A stretch of DNA of 64,000 nucleotides from Rossellomorea sp. y25 (GCF_038049935.1 NZ_CP145886.1:1054001-1118000); one strand, 5' to 3'. Counted from the first letter of the stretch, positions 8,606 through 17,142 are shown. Notes: a model not told the origin generated them from the sequence alone. A program made the numbers and translations.

Positions 8606-8896
8606 ATGGCAAACAGTAACAGCAACAACAGCAACAAAAACAGTAGCAACAACAATGACAACAACAGCAAAATGAGTTACGAAGAAGCAGGCCGTAAAGG
8701 CGGAGAGAAAACAGCCAGAACCCATGATAAAGAATTCTACCAAGAGATTGGTGAAAAGGGCGGAGAAGCAACCTCAGAAAACCATGACAAAAAATTCTAT
8801 CAGGAAATTGGAGCAAAAGGCGGTAGTAATTCCAGCAACTCCAATGGTTCAAGCAACTCAAGCAGCTCAAACAGCCCAAACAACAATAATAACTAG
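8606..8896 (+). CDS. KGG-repeat general stress protein (GsiB-like)
   Basis: 96 residues with low-complexity Asn/Ser tails at both ends and a core of three KGG units (EEAGRKGGEK, EIGEKGGEA, EIGAKGGS), two of them spaced by NHDKKFYQ-type linkers. This is the stress-induced KGG family, related to GsiB and to plant LEA group-1 proteins. These are hydrophilic, disordered and desiccation-linked. The Asn/Ser-rich ends are longer than in GsiB. AAGGAGG lies before the ATG, and a sigma-B promoter and a terminator flank it as a single unit. Confidence 0.85.
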   Translation: MANSNSNNSNKNSSNNNDNNSKMSYEEAGRKGGEKTARTHDKEFYQEIGEKGGEATSENHDKKFYQEIGAKGGSNSSNSNGSSNSSSSNSPNNNNN

Positions 8897-8910
8897 ATAA
8901 TAGTTAGGGA

Positions 8911-8944
8911 GAGGGATCTTACGTTAAATAGATCCCTCTTTTTT
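8911..8944 (+). terminator. Intrinsic terminator after the KGG protein
   Basis: GAGGGATCT / AGATCCCTC stem followed by TTTTTT. Confidence 0.9.
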
Positions 8945-8983
8945 CTTTCTATCCCAGTTTGGCTTTAGAATTAGGGAAATGTA

Positions 8984-9010
8984 AAAGACCTGTTAGACGA
9001 ACAGGTCTTT
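8984..9010 (-). terminator. Intrinsic terminator of the DUF3231 gene
   Basis: Perfect 11-base arms AAAGACCTGTT / AACAGGTCTTT around AGACG, just past the stop codon of the minus-strand gene. Confidence 0.8.
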
Positions 9011-9029
9011 AACAACTGAATTCAGATCA

Positions 9030-9566
9030 TCAATCACAATGTTCTTGTTTGTTTTTATGAAGGGGCGGCGGGATTAACCAGCCTTTTTCTTTGTTTAATT
9101 TGAGTACTTTAGCCCCTAATTGAGCTTTTTGCATATGGAATTGTCCAAACATCATGGCCACATCTTCACGAATACATTGACCGATGGCCGTACTGCAAGC
9201 AACTAATCCAGCAGCAATATTGGTTGAAAGTGCTCCTGAGATAGCAGGGTCCGGCATACGGGCACCTGTTGGAATGTCATCGAGACACGCCTGTGGCGGT
9301 TCTGGAGGGGTAGGCGGTAAGCCGATTCCATTTTCTTTAAGCAGGGTTTCAATTTGTTTTGCCTCTTCCTGCCCGGCTTCAATACCTTCTTTAAGTAACT
9401 TCTTAAGATCTTCATCCCCGGCGTGGTTCAGTTGAAGCTGATAACCAGCAACCGCATTTTTAGCTGAGAATAAATAGTTCCATGTGCTGAATACTTCACC
9501 ATAATGCATTGGTTCATCTTTTGGATTTCCACTTAAAATACCCATAAACATCCTCCTGAAATTCAT
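9030..9566 (-). CDS. DUF3231 family ferritin-like protein
   Basis: About 178 residues. MGILSGNPKDEPMHYGEVFS at the N-terminus is characteristic of DUF3231 proteins, whose helical bundles resemble spore coat CotF/ferritin-like folds. A Pro-rich loop (LPPTPPEPPQ) joins the two helical halves. Two starts are possible: the ATG used here with AAGGAGG eight bases upstream, or an ATG seven codons later with AGGAGG six bases upstream, which matches the usual family start. Function unknown; a spore-associated role is inferred from the family. Monocistronic. Confidence 0.8.
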   Translation of the reverse strand: MNFRRMFMGILSGNPKDEPMHYGEVFSTWNYLFSAKNAVAGYQLQLNHAGDEDLKKLLKEGIEAGQEEAKQIETLLKENGIGLPPTPPEPPQACLDDIPTGARMPDPAISGALSTNIAAGLVACSTAIGQCIREDVAMMFGQFHMQKAQLGAKVLKLNKEKGWLIPPPLHKNKQEHCD

Positions 9567-9756
9567 TTTGTGTGCCTCCTTCCTGCTTTGAACGCACAAT
9601 TTATATATTCTCCCAAAATGATAAATGAATTCATCCGAGTCAGGTTAAATCAACAGTGTGAGTTAAAAAGTATCGGATCAACTAAGAGAAGAGATGTCGG
9701 AGAGAATGACACATATGTTGACGGTTACTTAAAAGGCTCCTTTCTAATTTGAACAA

Positions 9757-9785
9757 GAAAAAAACAGCAAATAAATTTGCTGTCG
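9757..9785 (-). terminator. Intrinsic terminator of the 86-residue hypothetical gene
   Basis: ACAGCAAAT / ATTTGCTGT stem followed on the minus strand by a run of seven Ts. The 180 bases to the left, up to the DUF3231 gene, show nothing else I can support. Confidence 0.85.
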
Positions 9786-9789
9786 TGTA

Positions 9790-10050
9790 TCAAAAATGGC
9801 TTTGAACTAACTTTTCGATAGCTGTTACCAATTCGTCTGTATCCCCTTGGAACATATGGAAATTAAGTGAGGATTGAAGTTTTGTACTTTGAATTCTGAT
9901 GTCATCCTTTTGATTGAATTCTGCAGACCAATGGATTGCTGGTATCGATACGATAAATCGTTTGTCGGGAGTTTTATGGAGATAAACTTCAGCCAGTTTG
10001 TTTCCGGACAGATTGATTTTCTCATATGAGGTAATCATGACATCACTCAT
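9790..10050 (-). CDS. Hypothetical 86-residue cytosolic protein
   Basis: Small soluble protein of mixed beta then alpha character (AEVYLHKTPDKRFIVSIPAI, later a helix DELVTAIEKLVQSHF). No family recognised. It is supported as a gene by its own strong terminator and an intact frame, but the ribosome site is weak and the start could instead be the ATG four codons in. It stands alone, divergent from the DUF1456 gene. Confidence 0.6.
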   Translation of the reverse strand: MSDVMITSYEKINLSGNKLAEVYLHKTPDKRFIVSIPAIHWSAEFNQKDDIRIQSTKLQSSLNFHMFQGDTDELVTAIEKLVQSHF

Positions 10051-10237
10051 TTCAGGTTTATAGTAAGTATCGTAAGTATAACAGGATTATCCAGAGAAGG
10101 CGAAGCATGCGCAGAAGATGTCTGAATCGGTTCATTAATCGGTAAGCTTCTTTTTCATTGAGGTCATACTATAAAACATGTCCTTAAAGTGGTAAGCTAA
10201 TAATTTAGTGATAGGAAATTTTTCAGGAGGTCGACAC

Positions 10238-10741
10238 ATGAACCTAAATAATAACGATCTATTGATTCGATTACGATATGCATTGGATCTTAAAAATACA
10301 GAAATGGTTGAGATCTTTGAGCTGGGAGGCATTGAGCTTTCAAAGGAAGAAGTGCTGAAGGTTCTAACAAAAACACAGTATAGTGATGATTTCGAGGACG
10401 ATATCCTGGAGGATGAAGACCATATCCCATGTGATGATGAAATGTTCGAGTCATTCTTGAACGGCTTCATTACGTTTAAAAGAGGGCCAAAACCGGGACA
10501 GACGGGACGACCGGAATTGACGTATGAACATGTGAATAATCTTCTATTAAAAAAGGTGAAGATCGCCCTCTCATTAACAAGTGAGGATATGATCGACATC
10601 CTGGATCTGGCTGGAGTGGTAATTACAAAAGGTGAATTGGGAGCGATTATGCGAAGAGAAGGCCATAACAATTACAGAGTGTGCGGTGACCGGTATGCAC
10701 GGAATTTCTTAAAAGGGTTGGCCATCCGATACAGGGGATAA
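10238..10741 (+). CDS. DUF1456 family protein (YehS-like)
   Basis: 167 residues made of two similar ~70-residue halves, each starting with a helix of the LLIRLRYALDLKNTEMVEIF / LLKKVKIALSLTSEDMIDIL type, joined by an acidic stretch (DDFEDDILEDEDH). This is the DUF1456 duplication seen in E. coli YehS; the function is unknown and nucleic-acid binding has been suggested only by fold. The start is set by CAGGAGGTC seven bases before ATG. The stop lies three bases before the next gene, so the two are probably co-transcribed. Confidence 0.85.
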   Translation: MNLNNNDLLIRLRYALDLKNTEMVEIFELGGIELSKEEVLKVLTKTQYSDDFEDDILEDEDHIPCDDEMFESFLNGFITFKRGPKPGQTGRPELTYEHVNNLLLKKVKIALSLTSEDMIDILDLAGVVITKGELGAIMRREGHNNYRVCGDRYARNFLKGLAIRYRG

Positions 10742-10744
10742 AAG

Positions 10745-11452
10745 ATGAATCATACTTATTCTGGTGAGACCATACAGTTTGAGATTAAATATAAGAATCG
10801 GACATCCATCGGCATCTACTTGGACAGCTTCGGAAACATTGAAGTCCATGCACCTAAAGGGACCCCGGACGAATCGGTGATCCGGCTGCTGGAGGATAAA
10901 TGGGATGTGATCCTGGAGAGATCGAAGGAGATGAAGGATCGTCTGAATGGACCACAGGAGAAGACCTATCAACATGGGGAACCCTTTTTGTTTCTTGGGA
11001 ACTCATTTCCCATACAGGTTCAACACGATCCATCGATCATACAGGATCATGTCACATTTGACGGAAAAACACTGCATATCCAAGTAAAAGAGCTTGAGGA
11101 TGAACGGATCCAACAGGCGTTAAAACGTTTTTACTACAAGCAGTGCAAAGCGATCGTAGAGAAAAGCATTGCGGTCCATCAACGTCACTTTAAAACCAAG
11201 CCCCGTTCCATCCGTATCTCAGACAGTCAAACGACCTGGGGTACCTGTGATGGGAGAAGACAATTGACCTTCAACTGGAAGCTTGCCATGGCCCCCCAGG
11301 ATGTCATCGACTACGTCGTCGTCCATGAAATGTGCCACATGGTCCACCTCAATCACGACCGGTCCTTCTGGCGTCTTGTCGGGAGAATCGTGCCCGACTA
11401 TAAAGAGAAAGAACACTGGCTGGCAATGTCCAGTTGGAAGATGACGGTGTAA
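10745..11452 (+). CDS. YgjP-like zinc metallopeptidase (M48-related, DUF45)
   Basis: 235 residues. The zinc motif VVHEMCHMVHLNHDRSFW carries HExxH plus a third His, the WSS/SprT-like arrangement, preceded by the family hallmarks SDSQTTWGTC and LTFNWKLAMAP. Known relatives are YgjP/DUF45 proteins, often annotated as M48 metallohydrolases. It should be a cytosolic metal-dependent hydrolase; its substrate is unknown. It directly follows the DUF1456 gene. A family B repeat begins two bases after its stop. Confidence 0.85.
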   Translation: MNHTYSGETIQFEIKYKNRTSIGIYLDSFGNIEVHAPKGTPDESVIRLLEDKWDVILERSKEMKDRLNGPQEKTYQHGEPFLFLGNSFPIQVQHDPSIIQDHVTFDGKTLHIQVKELEDERIQQALKRFYYKQCKAIVEKSIAVHQRHFKTKPRSIRISDSQTTWGTCDGRRQLTFNWKLAMAPQDVIDYVVVHEMCHMVHLNHDRSFWRLVGRIVPDYKEKEHWLAMSSWKMTV

Positions 11453-11454
11453 GT

Positions 11455-11482
11455 GGGACGAGGGGACAGGCACCTTGTTCCC
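11455..11482. repeat. Family B repeat (copy 2)
   Basis: GGGACGAGGGGACAGGCACC then TTGTTCCC, beginning two bases past the stop of the metallopeptidase gene. Confidence 0.75.
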
Positions 11483-11509
11483 ATTAATTAAATAGTTGAA
11501 AAGAAAGAA

Positions 11510-11908
11510 GTGAAGGTCTTGATAAAGTACAAATATCTCCATCACGTAAGTCTTACGGTTACAGATTTGGAAAAAGCAAAAGATTTCTATGGGAAAACGT
11601 TATGTTTAAACGAAATTCCGCGTCCCGATTTTGGTTTTCCGGGTGCCTGGTATGATATTGAGGGTCAGCAGCTCCACTTGATCGTCGATCCTTCTTCGCA
11701 AACCATACGCAAGGATAAACGTCTATCCAGCAGGGAAGGCCATTTTGCCCTTAGAGTGGAGAGCTATTATGATACTCTCCAATGGTTAAAAGAAAACGAA
11801 GTGGAAATTCTCGAAAAACCACAATCGAAAAGTGGATTCGCCCAAATTTTCTGCGCCGATCCAGATGGTAATTTGATTGAACTTAATGTGGAACAAAAAG
11901 ATCTATAA
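11510..11908 (+). CDS. VOC (glyoxalase/bleomycin-resistance) family protein
   Basis: About 130 residues forming two beta-alpha-beta-beta-beta halves: HHVSLTVTDLEKAKDFYGKT at the N-terminus and FALRVESYYDTLQWLKENEV then FCADPDGNLIELNVE at the C-terminus. The His, Glu and other metal ligands of the vicinal-oxygen-chelate fold are in place (HHVSL, HLIVD, NLIELN). Substrate cannot be assigned. The start is uncertain: GTG as given, or TTG three codons later; neither has a strong ribosome site. A terminator follows. Confidence 0.8.
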   Translation: MKVLIKYKYLHHVSLTVTDLEKAKDFYGKTLCLNEIPRPDFGFPGAWYDIEGQQLHLIVDPSSQTIRKDKRLSSREGHFALRVESYYDTLQWLKENEVEILEKPQSKSGFAQIFCADPDGNLIELNVEQKDL

Positions 11909-11917
11909 TTTTCTATG

Positions 11918-11972
11918 AAACCAACAGGCGCGATGAACTCAGGGAATGAGTCATGCTCCTGTTGGTTTTGTT
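11918..11972 (+). terminator. Intrinsic terminator after the VOC gene
   Basis: AAACCAACAGG pairs with CCTGTTGGTTT, with further pairing inside, then TTGTTTTT. Confidence 0.8.
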
Positions 11973-12048
11973 TTTAGGGGAAGCTGTATGTTCTATATCT
12001 CAGTGGATAGAATAAGGGTGTACAGTATTTTATGATAATACTTATTAA

Positions 12049-12077
12049 TTGATAATTATTATAAATAATGATATAAT
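12049..12077 (+). promoter_or_regulatory. dps promoter with PerR-type box
   Basis: -35 TTGATA, 17-base spacer, -10 TATAAT. The 15-mer TGATAATTATTATAA at 12050-12064 overlaps the -35 and spacer and matches the Per box TTATAATnATTATAA at all but one position. This is the expected arrangement for peroxide-derepressed dps/mrgA genes. Confidence 0.8.
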
Positions 12078-12111
12078 ACATTTATAACAAAGACAAAAGG
12101 AGAGAACATAC

Positions 12112-12552
12112 ATGAATCAACAATTAGTCGTGGCCCTTAACAAACAACTTGCAAACTGGAACGTCCTTTATACAAAACTACACAATTATCATTGGTATGT
12201 AACGGGTCCGGAATTCTTCACCCTGCATGAGAAATTTGAAGAATACTACAACGAAGCGGGAAATTATATTGATGAAGTAGCAGAAAGAATTCTTACAATC
12301 AAAGGGAAGCCGATTGCTACCCTAAAAGAGTACCTTGAAACGGCTACCATTGAAGAATCCAATGGAAAAGAAACCGCCACAGAAATGGTGGACGCATTAA
12401 TAAACGATTTTAAACAAATCGTGAATGATTCCAAGAAAATCATCGAAGCAGCAGAGGATTCTCAGGATCAGCCTACAGCTGACTTATTCATCGGAATTAA
12501 AACATCACTCGAACAACATATTTGGATGTTGAATGCATTTAATACACGATAA
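12112..12552 (+). CDS. dps: Dps/MrgA-family DNA-protecting ferritin
   Basis: 146 residues of the Dps four-helix bundle. The ferroxidase ligands are visible in [22 protein letters not shown] and the following YIDEVAERI. Dps dodecamers oxidise Fe(II) with peroxide and store the iron, protecting DNA. ATG follows AAAAGGAGAG. A near-perfect PerR box in the promoter predicts peroxide induction, as for B. subtilis mrgA. It is a single-gene unit closed by a strong terminator. It could also be called MrgA; the fold is certain, the paralog name is not. Confidence 0.92.
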   Translation: MNQQLVVALNKQLANWNVLYTKLHNYHWYVTGPEFFTLHEKFEEYYNEAGNYIDEVAERILTIKGKPIATLKEYLETATIEESNGKETATEMVDALINDFKQIVNDSKKIIEAAEDSQDQPTADLFIGIKTSLEQHIWMLNAFNTR

Positions 12553-12555
12553 GAC

Positions 12556-12592
12556 AAAAAAAGCATTGACCTGCATGGGCCAATGCTTTTTT
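12556..12592 (+). terminator. Intrinsic terminator after dps
   Basis: AAAAAAGCATTG / CAATGCTTTTTT, perfect stem with A- and T-runs. Confidence 0.9.
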
Positions 12593-12673
12593 ACATCATG
12601 GACATTCATTCGCCTATTCGTTCCATATCCTATAAAATGAAAGTATCTCGGTTGAAATGAAAGGATGATTAAA

Positions 12674-13054
12674 ATGAATGGTTCACTCACCATTAAAGAA
12701 AGAGCAGTCTCATTTCTGGAACTTGTCGCATCAGGAGACGTCCGTGAAGCATACGAGAGTCACGTAAGTCCTGACTTTCGCCACCACAATCCGCATTTTC
12801 CAGGAGATGCCAATTCACTTATGTCTGCTATGGAAGAGAATGCAGCCGGAAACCCTGAGAAGATGCTCGAAGTCAAACGTGCCATCCAGGAAGGTGACAC
12901 GGTTGCGGTTCATTCACACGTGAGACAGAATCCAGAGGACCTGGGAGGGGCTGTCGTTCATATCTTCCGTTTCCAGGATGAGCGGATCGTTGAATTGTGG
13001 GATGTTGGACAAGCCATTCCGGAGGATTCACCCAATGAAAATGGGGTTTTTTAA
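12674..13054 (+). CDS. SnoaL-like (NTF2 fold) protein
   Basis: 126 residues. FLELVASGDVREAYESHVSPDFRHHNPHFPGD followed by alternating strands and a VVHIFRFQDERIVELWDVGQ ending is the pattern of SnoaL-like polyketide-cyclase/NTF2 proteins. Such proteins form small alpha+beta cones that bind or isomerise varied ligands; no specific activity can be given. The ATG chosen has AAAGGA eight bases before it, and the ATG three codons upstream would overlap that site. Own terminator downstream. Confidence 0.8.
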   Translation: MNGSLTIKERAVSFLELVASGDVREAYESHVSPDFRHHNPHFPGDANSLMSAMEENAAGNPEKMLEVKRAIQEGDTVAVHSHVRQNPEDLGGAVVHIFRFQDERIVELWDVGQAIPEDSPNENGVF

Positions 13055-13074
13055 TTTCTTTCATTCACTATAAT

Positions 13075-13106
13075 AAGTCGATTCCTATGGGAGTCGACTT
13101 TTTTAT
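13075..13106 (+). terminator. Intrinsic terminator after the SnoaL-like gene
   Basis: AAGTCGA / TCGACTT stem followed by a T-run. Confidence 0.85.
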
Positions 13107-13200
13107 GTTCAACACATAGGCCAGTGGAAATTTCGAATGGCTTCATATTTATTGCCATCCTTGTGCACTATATAAATAAAACAAAAAGGGTGGTGAAAGT

Positions 13201-13323
13201 ATGTCTAAACAGAAGAACAAGGACCTTAAGAATAATAAAGCAATGCCGAAGTCAGATGTGGAATTTGCACAAGATGGACTTGAAAAAGTGGCCATTAAAG
13301 CGCAGGAACGAAAGAATAAGTAA
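13201..13323 (+). CDS. Small hydrophilic protein, possibly YfhD-like (40 residues)
   Basis: Very Lys/Asn-rich peptide (MSKQKNKDLKNNKAMPKSDV...) with a DVEFAQD...KAQERKNK end that recalls the small sporulation-associated YfhD family (VEF..EL..., ARAK-type tail). The resemblance is weak and by memory. GGGTGGTGAAAGT precedes the ATG and a strong terminator follows, so a real short gene is likely. It could be a small acid-soluble spore protein. Confidence 0.6.
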   Translation: MSKQKNKDLKNNKAMPKSDVEFAQDGLEKVAIKAQERKNK

Positions 13324-13334
13324 ATAGAAATAAG

Positions 13335-13364
13335 AAATGAGAAGTTAGGCAACTTCTCATTTTT
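13335..13364 (+). terminator. Intrinsic terminator after the 40-residue gene
   Basis: AAATGAGAAGTT / AACTTCTCATTT around AGGC, followed by Ts. Its A-run side could also stop minus-strand transcripts from the neighbouring binding-protein gene. Confidence 0.85.
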
Positions 13365-13394
13365 GGTTTTACTGAATCGTTTAGTTAAGAGATA

Positions 13395-14972
13395 TTATTG
13401 AATGCTAACATCATTGATTTCCAAATAACCGGCAGGACTGATAGAAAAATCTTTTACGTTGTTTCGAATCGCCGCCATATTTTCAATCACTCGAACCGGG
13501 ATATAGACCGCGTCTTCCATTTCCAGCTCCTGAGATTTTGCATAAAGCTCCAATCGTTTCTCTTGAACCATTTCAGAACGTGCCTGTTCGATCAATCGAT
13601 CTACCTCTTCATTACTATAGAAAAATGTATTTCCGGCAGGTCCATGGGAGTTGCTGTGGAAAAGATTGTATTGATTATAGTCTGCATCACCTGTAGCATT
13701 TCTCCAACTGATGATGAACATTTCCGAATTTCCACTTGTGGCTTGCTCTACAAAGGTTCCATACTCCTGGATCTGGATTTCCAGGTCGATTCCAATTCCT
13801 TTGAGCTGGGATTGCATGACTTCAGCCAGGCTGATCCTTTCCTTACTGTCCATTGTAAGCAATGTTGTTTTGAATCCATCAGGATACCCAGCTTCGGACA
13901 GTAACCGCTTGGCTTCATTTACATTATACTCATATGCCTTCATATCCTGATGATAGCCAAACACTTTAGACCCTAATAAGGAGTTTGCCTTTTTTCCTAT
14001 ATTATTAAATACACCTTTCATGATGGAATCCATTTCAACTGCATGGGATATGGCTTTCCGGACACGGACATCATTGAAAGGTTCCTTTTGTACATTGAAT
14101 CCTACATACTCGGTACCAAAGCCTTCACTTCGGTATACTTCAACATTATCGGAAGCCTTCACTGAATCCATCATCGTGACAGAAAGAGGTTCCGCAATAT
14201 GGGCTTCGCCTGTTTCAAGCATAGAAATCCTCGTTGTCTCTTCTGGTACGACCTTGAATACGACTTCGCTTATAGTTGGTTGATCTCCCCAGTACTCGTC
14301 GTTTCTATTAAACACAATCTCTTTTCCTGTTTCCCAGGACTTGAACTCAAATGGACCTGTGCCGACCGGCTCTTGGATAATGTCCTTTCCATATTTATCG
14401 ATCGTCTTGGGACTGATGATTCCGCCTTCATGACTCGCCAGGATGGATAATAAGGGTGAAAAAGGTTCAGATAAAAGAAATTGAACGGTATGATCATCGA
14501 CTACTTTTACTTCCTTGACCATTTTGAATACAACTGCTCGAGGCGAAGCCACCTTTGGGTCTGTTAAACGACCAAACGTTTTCTTCACAGCCTCGGCATT
14601 AAATGGTGTCCCATCATGAAACGAGACATCATCTCTTAGTTTGAATTCCCACGTTGTATCATCCAACTGCTCCCATTCCTCAGCAAGTAATGGCTTGATT
14701 TTGGCATTTTTGTCTCTGCCGACAAGCCCCTCGTAAATTTTACCGTGTGTCACACTTGCTGCATTGATGGTGGACATAAAATGATGATCAAGATTCTCCA
14801 CATCGGATAGACGGGCAATGACCAACTTATTTTCTTTGTTGGAAGCCTGTCCATCAGCCTGGTCACCCGAATTTGCCCCCATATTGGTAGAGCAACCGCT
14901 AATCGCTAACATCAGTACCATTATTCCAATCATGACAACCCTGCTCCTGAAACTACTTACCTTCGTCTTCAT
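13395..14972 (-). CDS. Peptide/nickel-type ABC transporter substrate-binding lipoprotein
   Basis: 525-residue SBP family 5 protein. The signal peptide ends in lipobox LAISGC (Cys27), followed by a Gly/Asp/Asn linker and then the two-lobed binding domain (FHDGTPFNAEAVKKTF, GTGPFEFKSWETG and YPDGFKTTLLT blocks). It delivers di/oligopeptides or similar small polar substrates to a Dpp/Opp permease. It is clearly paralogous to the binding protein encoded near 24000. No permease genes adjoin it, so it probably shares the permease and ATPases at 19989-23815. Confidence 0.88.
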   Translation of the reverse strand: MKTKVSSFRSRVVMIGIMVLMLAISGCSTNMGANSGDQADGQASNKENKLVIARLSDVENLDHHFMSTINAASVTHGKIYEGLVGRDKNAKIKPLLAEEWEQLDDTTWEFKLRDDVSFHDGTPFNAEAVKKTFGRLTDPKVASPRAVVFKMVKEVKVVDDHTVQFLLSEPFSPLLSILASHEGGIISPKTIDKYGKDIIQEPVGTGPFEFKSWETGKEIVFNRNDEYWGDQPTISEVVFKVVPEETTRISMLETGEAHIAEPLSVTMMDSVKASDNVEVYRSEGFGTEYVGFNVQKEPFNDVRVRKAISHAVEMDSIMKGVFNNIGKKANSLLGSKVFGYHQDMKAYEYNVNEAKRLLSEAGYPDGFKTTLLTMDSKERISLAEVMQSQLKGIGIDLEIQIQEYGTFVEQATSGNSEMFIISWRNATGDADYNQYNLFHSNSHGPAGNTFFYSNEEVDRLIEQARSEMVQEKRLELYAKSQELEMEDAVYIPVRVIENMAAIRNNVKDFSISPAGYLEINDVSIQ

Positions 14973-15321
14973 CTATTCATCCTCCCCTCCGTATTTATTT
15001 AATTATAAGAATTTTCAGACATATAAAATTAAGATATCTTTACTGTTTTTTTTGTTTTGTTGACCTTTTTATTAGGCAGGATGAGTTTGTTCTAAGGTTC
15101 ATAGCAAATCAAATGTAGTCCCAAGTATCCGGCCCACTTTTCTTACAGGTGTCGATAGGTGATTAAAATGAATGGGTAAATTGATTAATGATTTTCTGCC
15201 CAACAAACCTGACGATTAAATTGGTGTGAAATGTTAAATAAATATTTGAAATACTTGTTTTAGAAGGATTTTTATTCAAAGCAACGAATAGGGAATATAT
15301 CAGGATAAAAAGGAGCGTGTT
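14973..15321. other. Gene-free AT-rich gap
   Basis: 349 bases between divergent genes. It must hold the promoters of the binding-protein gene and the STAS-domain gene, but I see no clear operator, repeat or RNA structure. Confidence 0.5.
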
Positions 15322-16173
15322 ATGATGAATGGATTATTCCATAATAAGGAAGAGGTAACGGATTTTCTTACGGCTAACAGAGAGAAATTCCAGCAAATGC
15401 TCTTATCTGAAGCTGTAAATGTTGGGAGCAAAATCAATGATATTCTAGAAAAAGGAAACATCGATCTATTAAAGAATGCAGAAATGTTAGCTCACTATAT
15501 CGTTGAAAACAGAGAAGAAGAGCTGGTTGAATTTGCAAAGGTAGAGGGTATTGCATGGGCGCAACATTCTCTCACACTTGCATTCAAACTGGAATGGGTA
15601 CATGCAATTAGAAGAACTTTATGGTATTTCCTTTATCAATTTGATGATCAGAATGAGGATAATGAATCTCCACGAAAGAAATTCTTTGATTTGGAAAAAC
15701 GAATCAATGACAGTGTTGATCAGTTCCTGAACAATTTCTTTATCAGTTATTCTGATTACAAAGATGAACTGCTATTGTCGCAAAAAAAGCTGGTGGAAAA
15801 TCTATCGGTACCTATCATTCCGATAGCCAGCTCGGTTGCGGTACTTCCTTTAATTGGAATGATAGATACCTATCGTATCAATACATTGGAAGAGAAAGTG
15901 TTGATGGGAATCAGTTCTATGCAAATTCAAACCCTTATTATAGATTTATCGGGTATTGCCGAAATGGAATTGGATGTCATTTTTCAATTTGAGAAGATCT
16001 TAAACGGAATTAATATGATGGGATGCAAGGCAATCCTTACAGGGCTACGGGTAGAGCTTGTCAGAAAAATAGTTGATACAGGAGTGTCATTCGACAGTCA
16101 AGTAGAGACAAAGGGTACATTACAGCAAACACTCAAAGAACATCTGGTGTTGGAATCAGGAGTGCAATTTTAA
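15322..16173 (+). CDS. RsbR-like STAS-domain protein lacking both phosphorylation threonines
   Basis: 283 residues: an N-terminal all-helical sensor-like module (about 1-150) and a C-terminal STAS domain, the layout of the RsbR proteins that form the stressosome with RsbS and RsbT. In the other two paralogs of this window the STAS domain carries DT in VDTMVA and T in PEIAQT, equivalent to the RsbT-phosphorylated threonines. Here the aligned positions read EL (AEMELDVIF) and K (VELVRKIV). It should therefore not be switched by phosphorylation. ATG follows AAAAAGGAGCG. Monocistronic. Confidence 0.8.
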   Translation: MMNGLFHNKEEVTDFLTANREKFQQMLLSEAVNVGSKINDILEKGNIDLLKNAEMLAHYIVENREEELVEFAKVEGIAWAQHSLTLAFKLEWVHAIRRTLWYFLYQFDDQNEDNESPRKKFFDLEKRINDSVDQFLNNFFISYSDYKDELLLSQKKLVENLSVPIIPIASSVAVLPLIGMIDTYRINTLEEKVLMGISSMQIQTLIIDLSGIAEMELDVIFQFEKILNGINMMGCKAILTGLRVELVRKIVDTGVSFDSQVETKGTLQQTLKEHLVLESGVQF

Positions 16174-16196
16174 TTTAATAATTATATTTAAAGGGG

Positions 16197-16234
16197 AAAA
16201 AGCTGAAGATCAACCATCTGATCTCCAGCTTTTT
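16197..16234. terminator. Bidirectional intrinsic terminator
   Basis: AAAAAGCTG...GATCA / TGATC...CAGCTTTTT stem between convergent genes. Confidence 0.88.
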
Positions 16235-16257
16235 CATTGTTCAATCATCATGCAGGG

Positions 16258-16971
16258 TTACTTTCTAACGCGACTATCCGACATTTGATCCAGATCCAGT
16301 GGCAAAAAAGCATAATCTCCGTCTTTCATAATCTCACGTTTTAAAACGGGAACAGGTTGTTTGAAAATCGGTCCATCCACTACTGTGGTATGGAATTCTC
16401 CACCTTCTCCGCAAGGATCGATTCCACGGGCTTCAAGTTCCTTTATGTATTCATGGGTCAACGTTCGCCCTAAATCTTCAAGGCGCATGCCCAGGGATAA
16501 ATTAACCGTAACAACGATGGATACAAATCCCAGATTGATAAACTCTTCGACAGCTTCACGATGGTTCATTCCCCATAAAGGCATCCCGAGTTTAAGCCTT
16601 GCGTTCTTCGCCACTTTTTCATGCCAACAGCCGTGTTCAGGCATATCCAGGTCTCCCGTCACTAACACTTCTGCCCCATGATTCTTTGCTTTATCTAAAA
16701 GGGTCATGAAGACTTCTTCATAATCTGTCCAACTGGCAGCTGCTGTGAATACGGGCAAGCCGATCGATTCCGCTTGTGCTCGGATAAGCTCCGGAGGCAT
16801 CCCGTGTGATCTGGAACGTTTTCCTTCTTCCTCCAGCATCACCATCAGGCCGATCGCCTCTCCATCCTTCGATGCTTTGTATAGAGCTAAGACACTATCC
16901 TTTCCTCCGCTAAACGAAGTGATGAATGAATGTCCGCGAGCACCATGTTTCCATTCCTTTGATTCTGTCAT
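16258..16971 (-). CDS. Dph6-like ATP pyrophosphatase (diphthine-ammonia ligase family)
   Basis: 237 residues with the PP-loop SFSGGKDSVLALYKA near residue 20, which binds ATP for adenylation of a carbonyl group. EVLVTGDLDMPEHGCWHEKV and the LGMPLWGMNHREAVEEFI block are hallmarks of the Dph6/MJ0570 ATPase group. Bacteria lack diphthamide, so the true substrate here must differ; an amide-forming ligase is the safest statement. AAGGAGGAAAG lies before the ATG. It stands alone between two terminators. Confidence 0.82.
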   Translation of the reverse strand: MTESKEWKHGARGHSFITSFSGGKDSVLALYKASKDGEAIGLMVMLEEEGKRSRSHGMPPELIRAQAESIGLPVFTAAASWTDYEEVFMTLLDKAKNHGAEVLVTGDLDMPEHGCWHEKVAKNARLKLGMPLWGMNHREAVEEFINLGFVSIVVTVNLSLGMRLEDLGRTLTHEYIKELEARGIDPCGEGGEFHTTVVDGPIFKQPVPVLKREIMKDGDYAFLPLDLDQMSDSRVRK

Positions 16972-17089
16972 TCTTATCTTTCCTCCTTATTTGTAATAGT
17001 TTCATCGTTTCTTTCATTCTATCACGATGAGGCTTTATAGATAACATCATACAATCCTATGATTAGTAGATGTCTTAGTCCATTAAGTC

Positions 17090-17115
17090 AAAAGAGTCGC
17101 CTACTTGACGACTCT
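17090..17115 (-). terminator. Intrinsic terminator of the symporter/two-component operon
   Basis: On the minus strand AGAGTCG / CGACTCT with a TTTT tail, past the symporter stop codon. Confidence 0.65.
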
Positions 17116-17142
17116 CTTACTCGGACCATTACGAGTGTGGTC

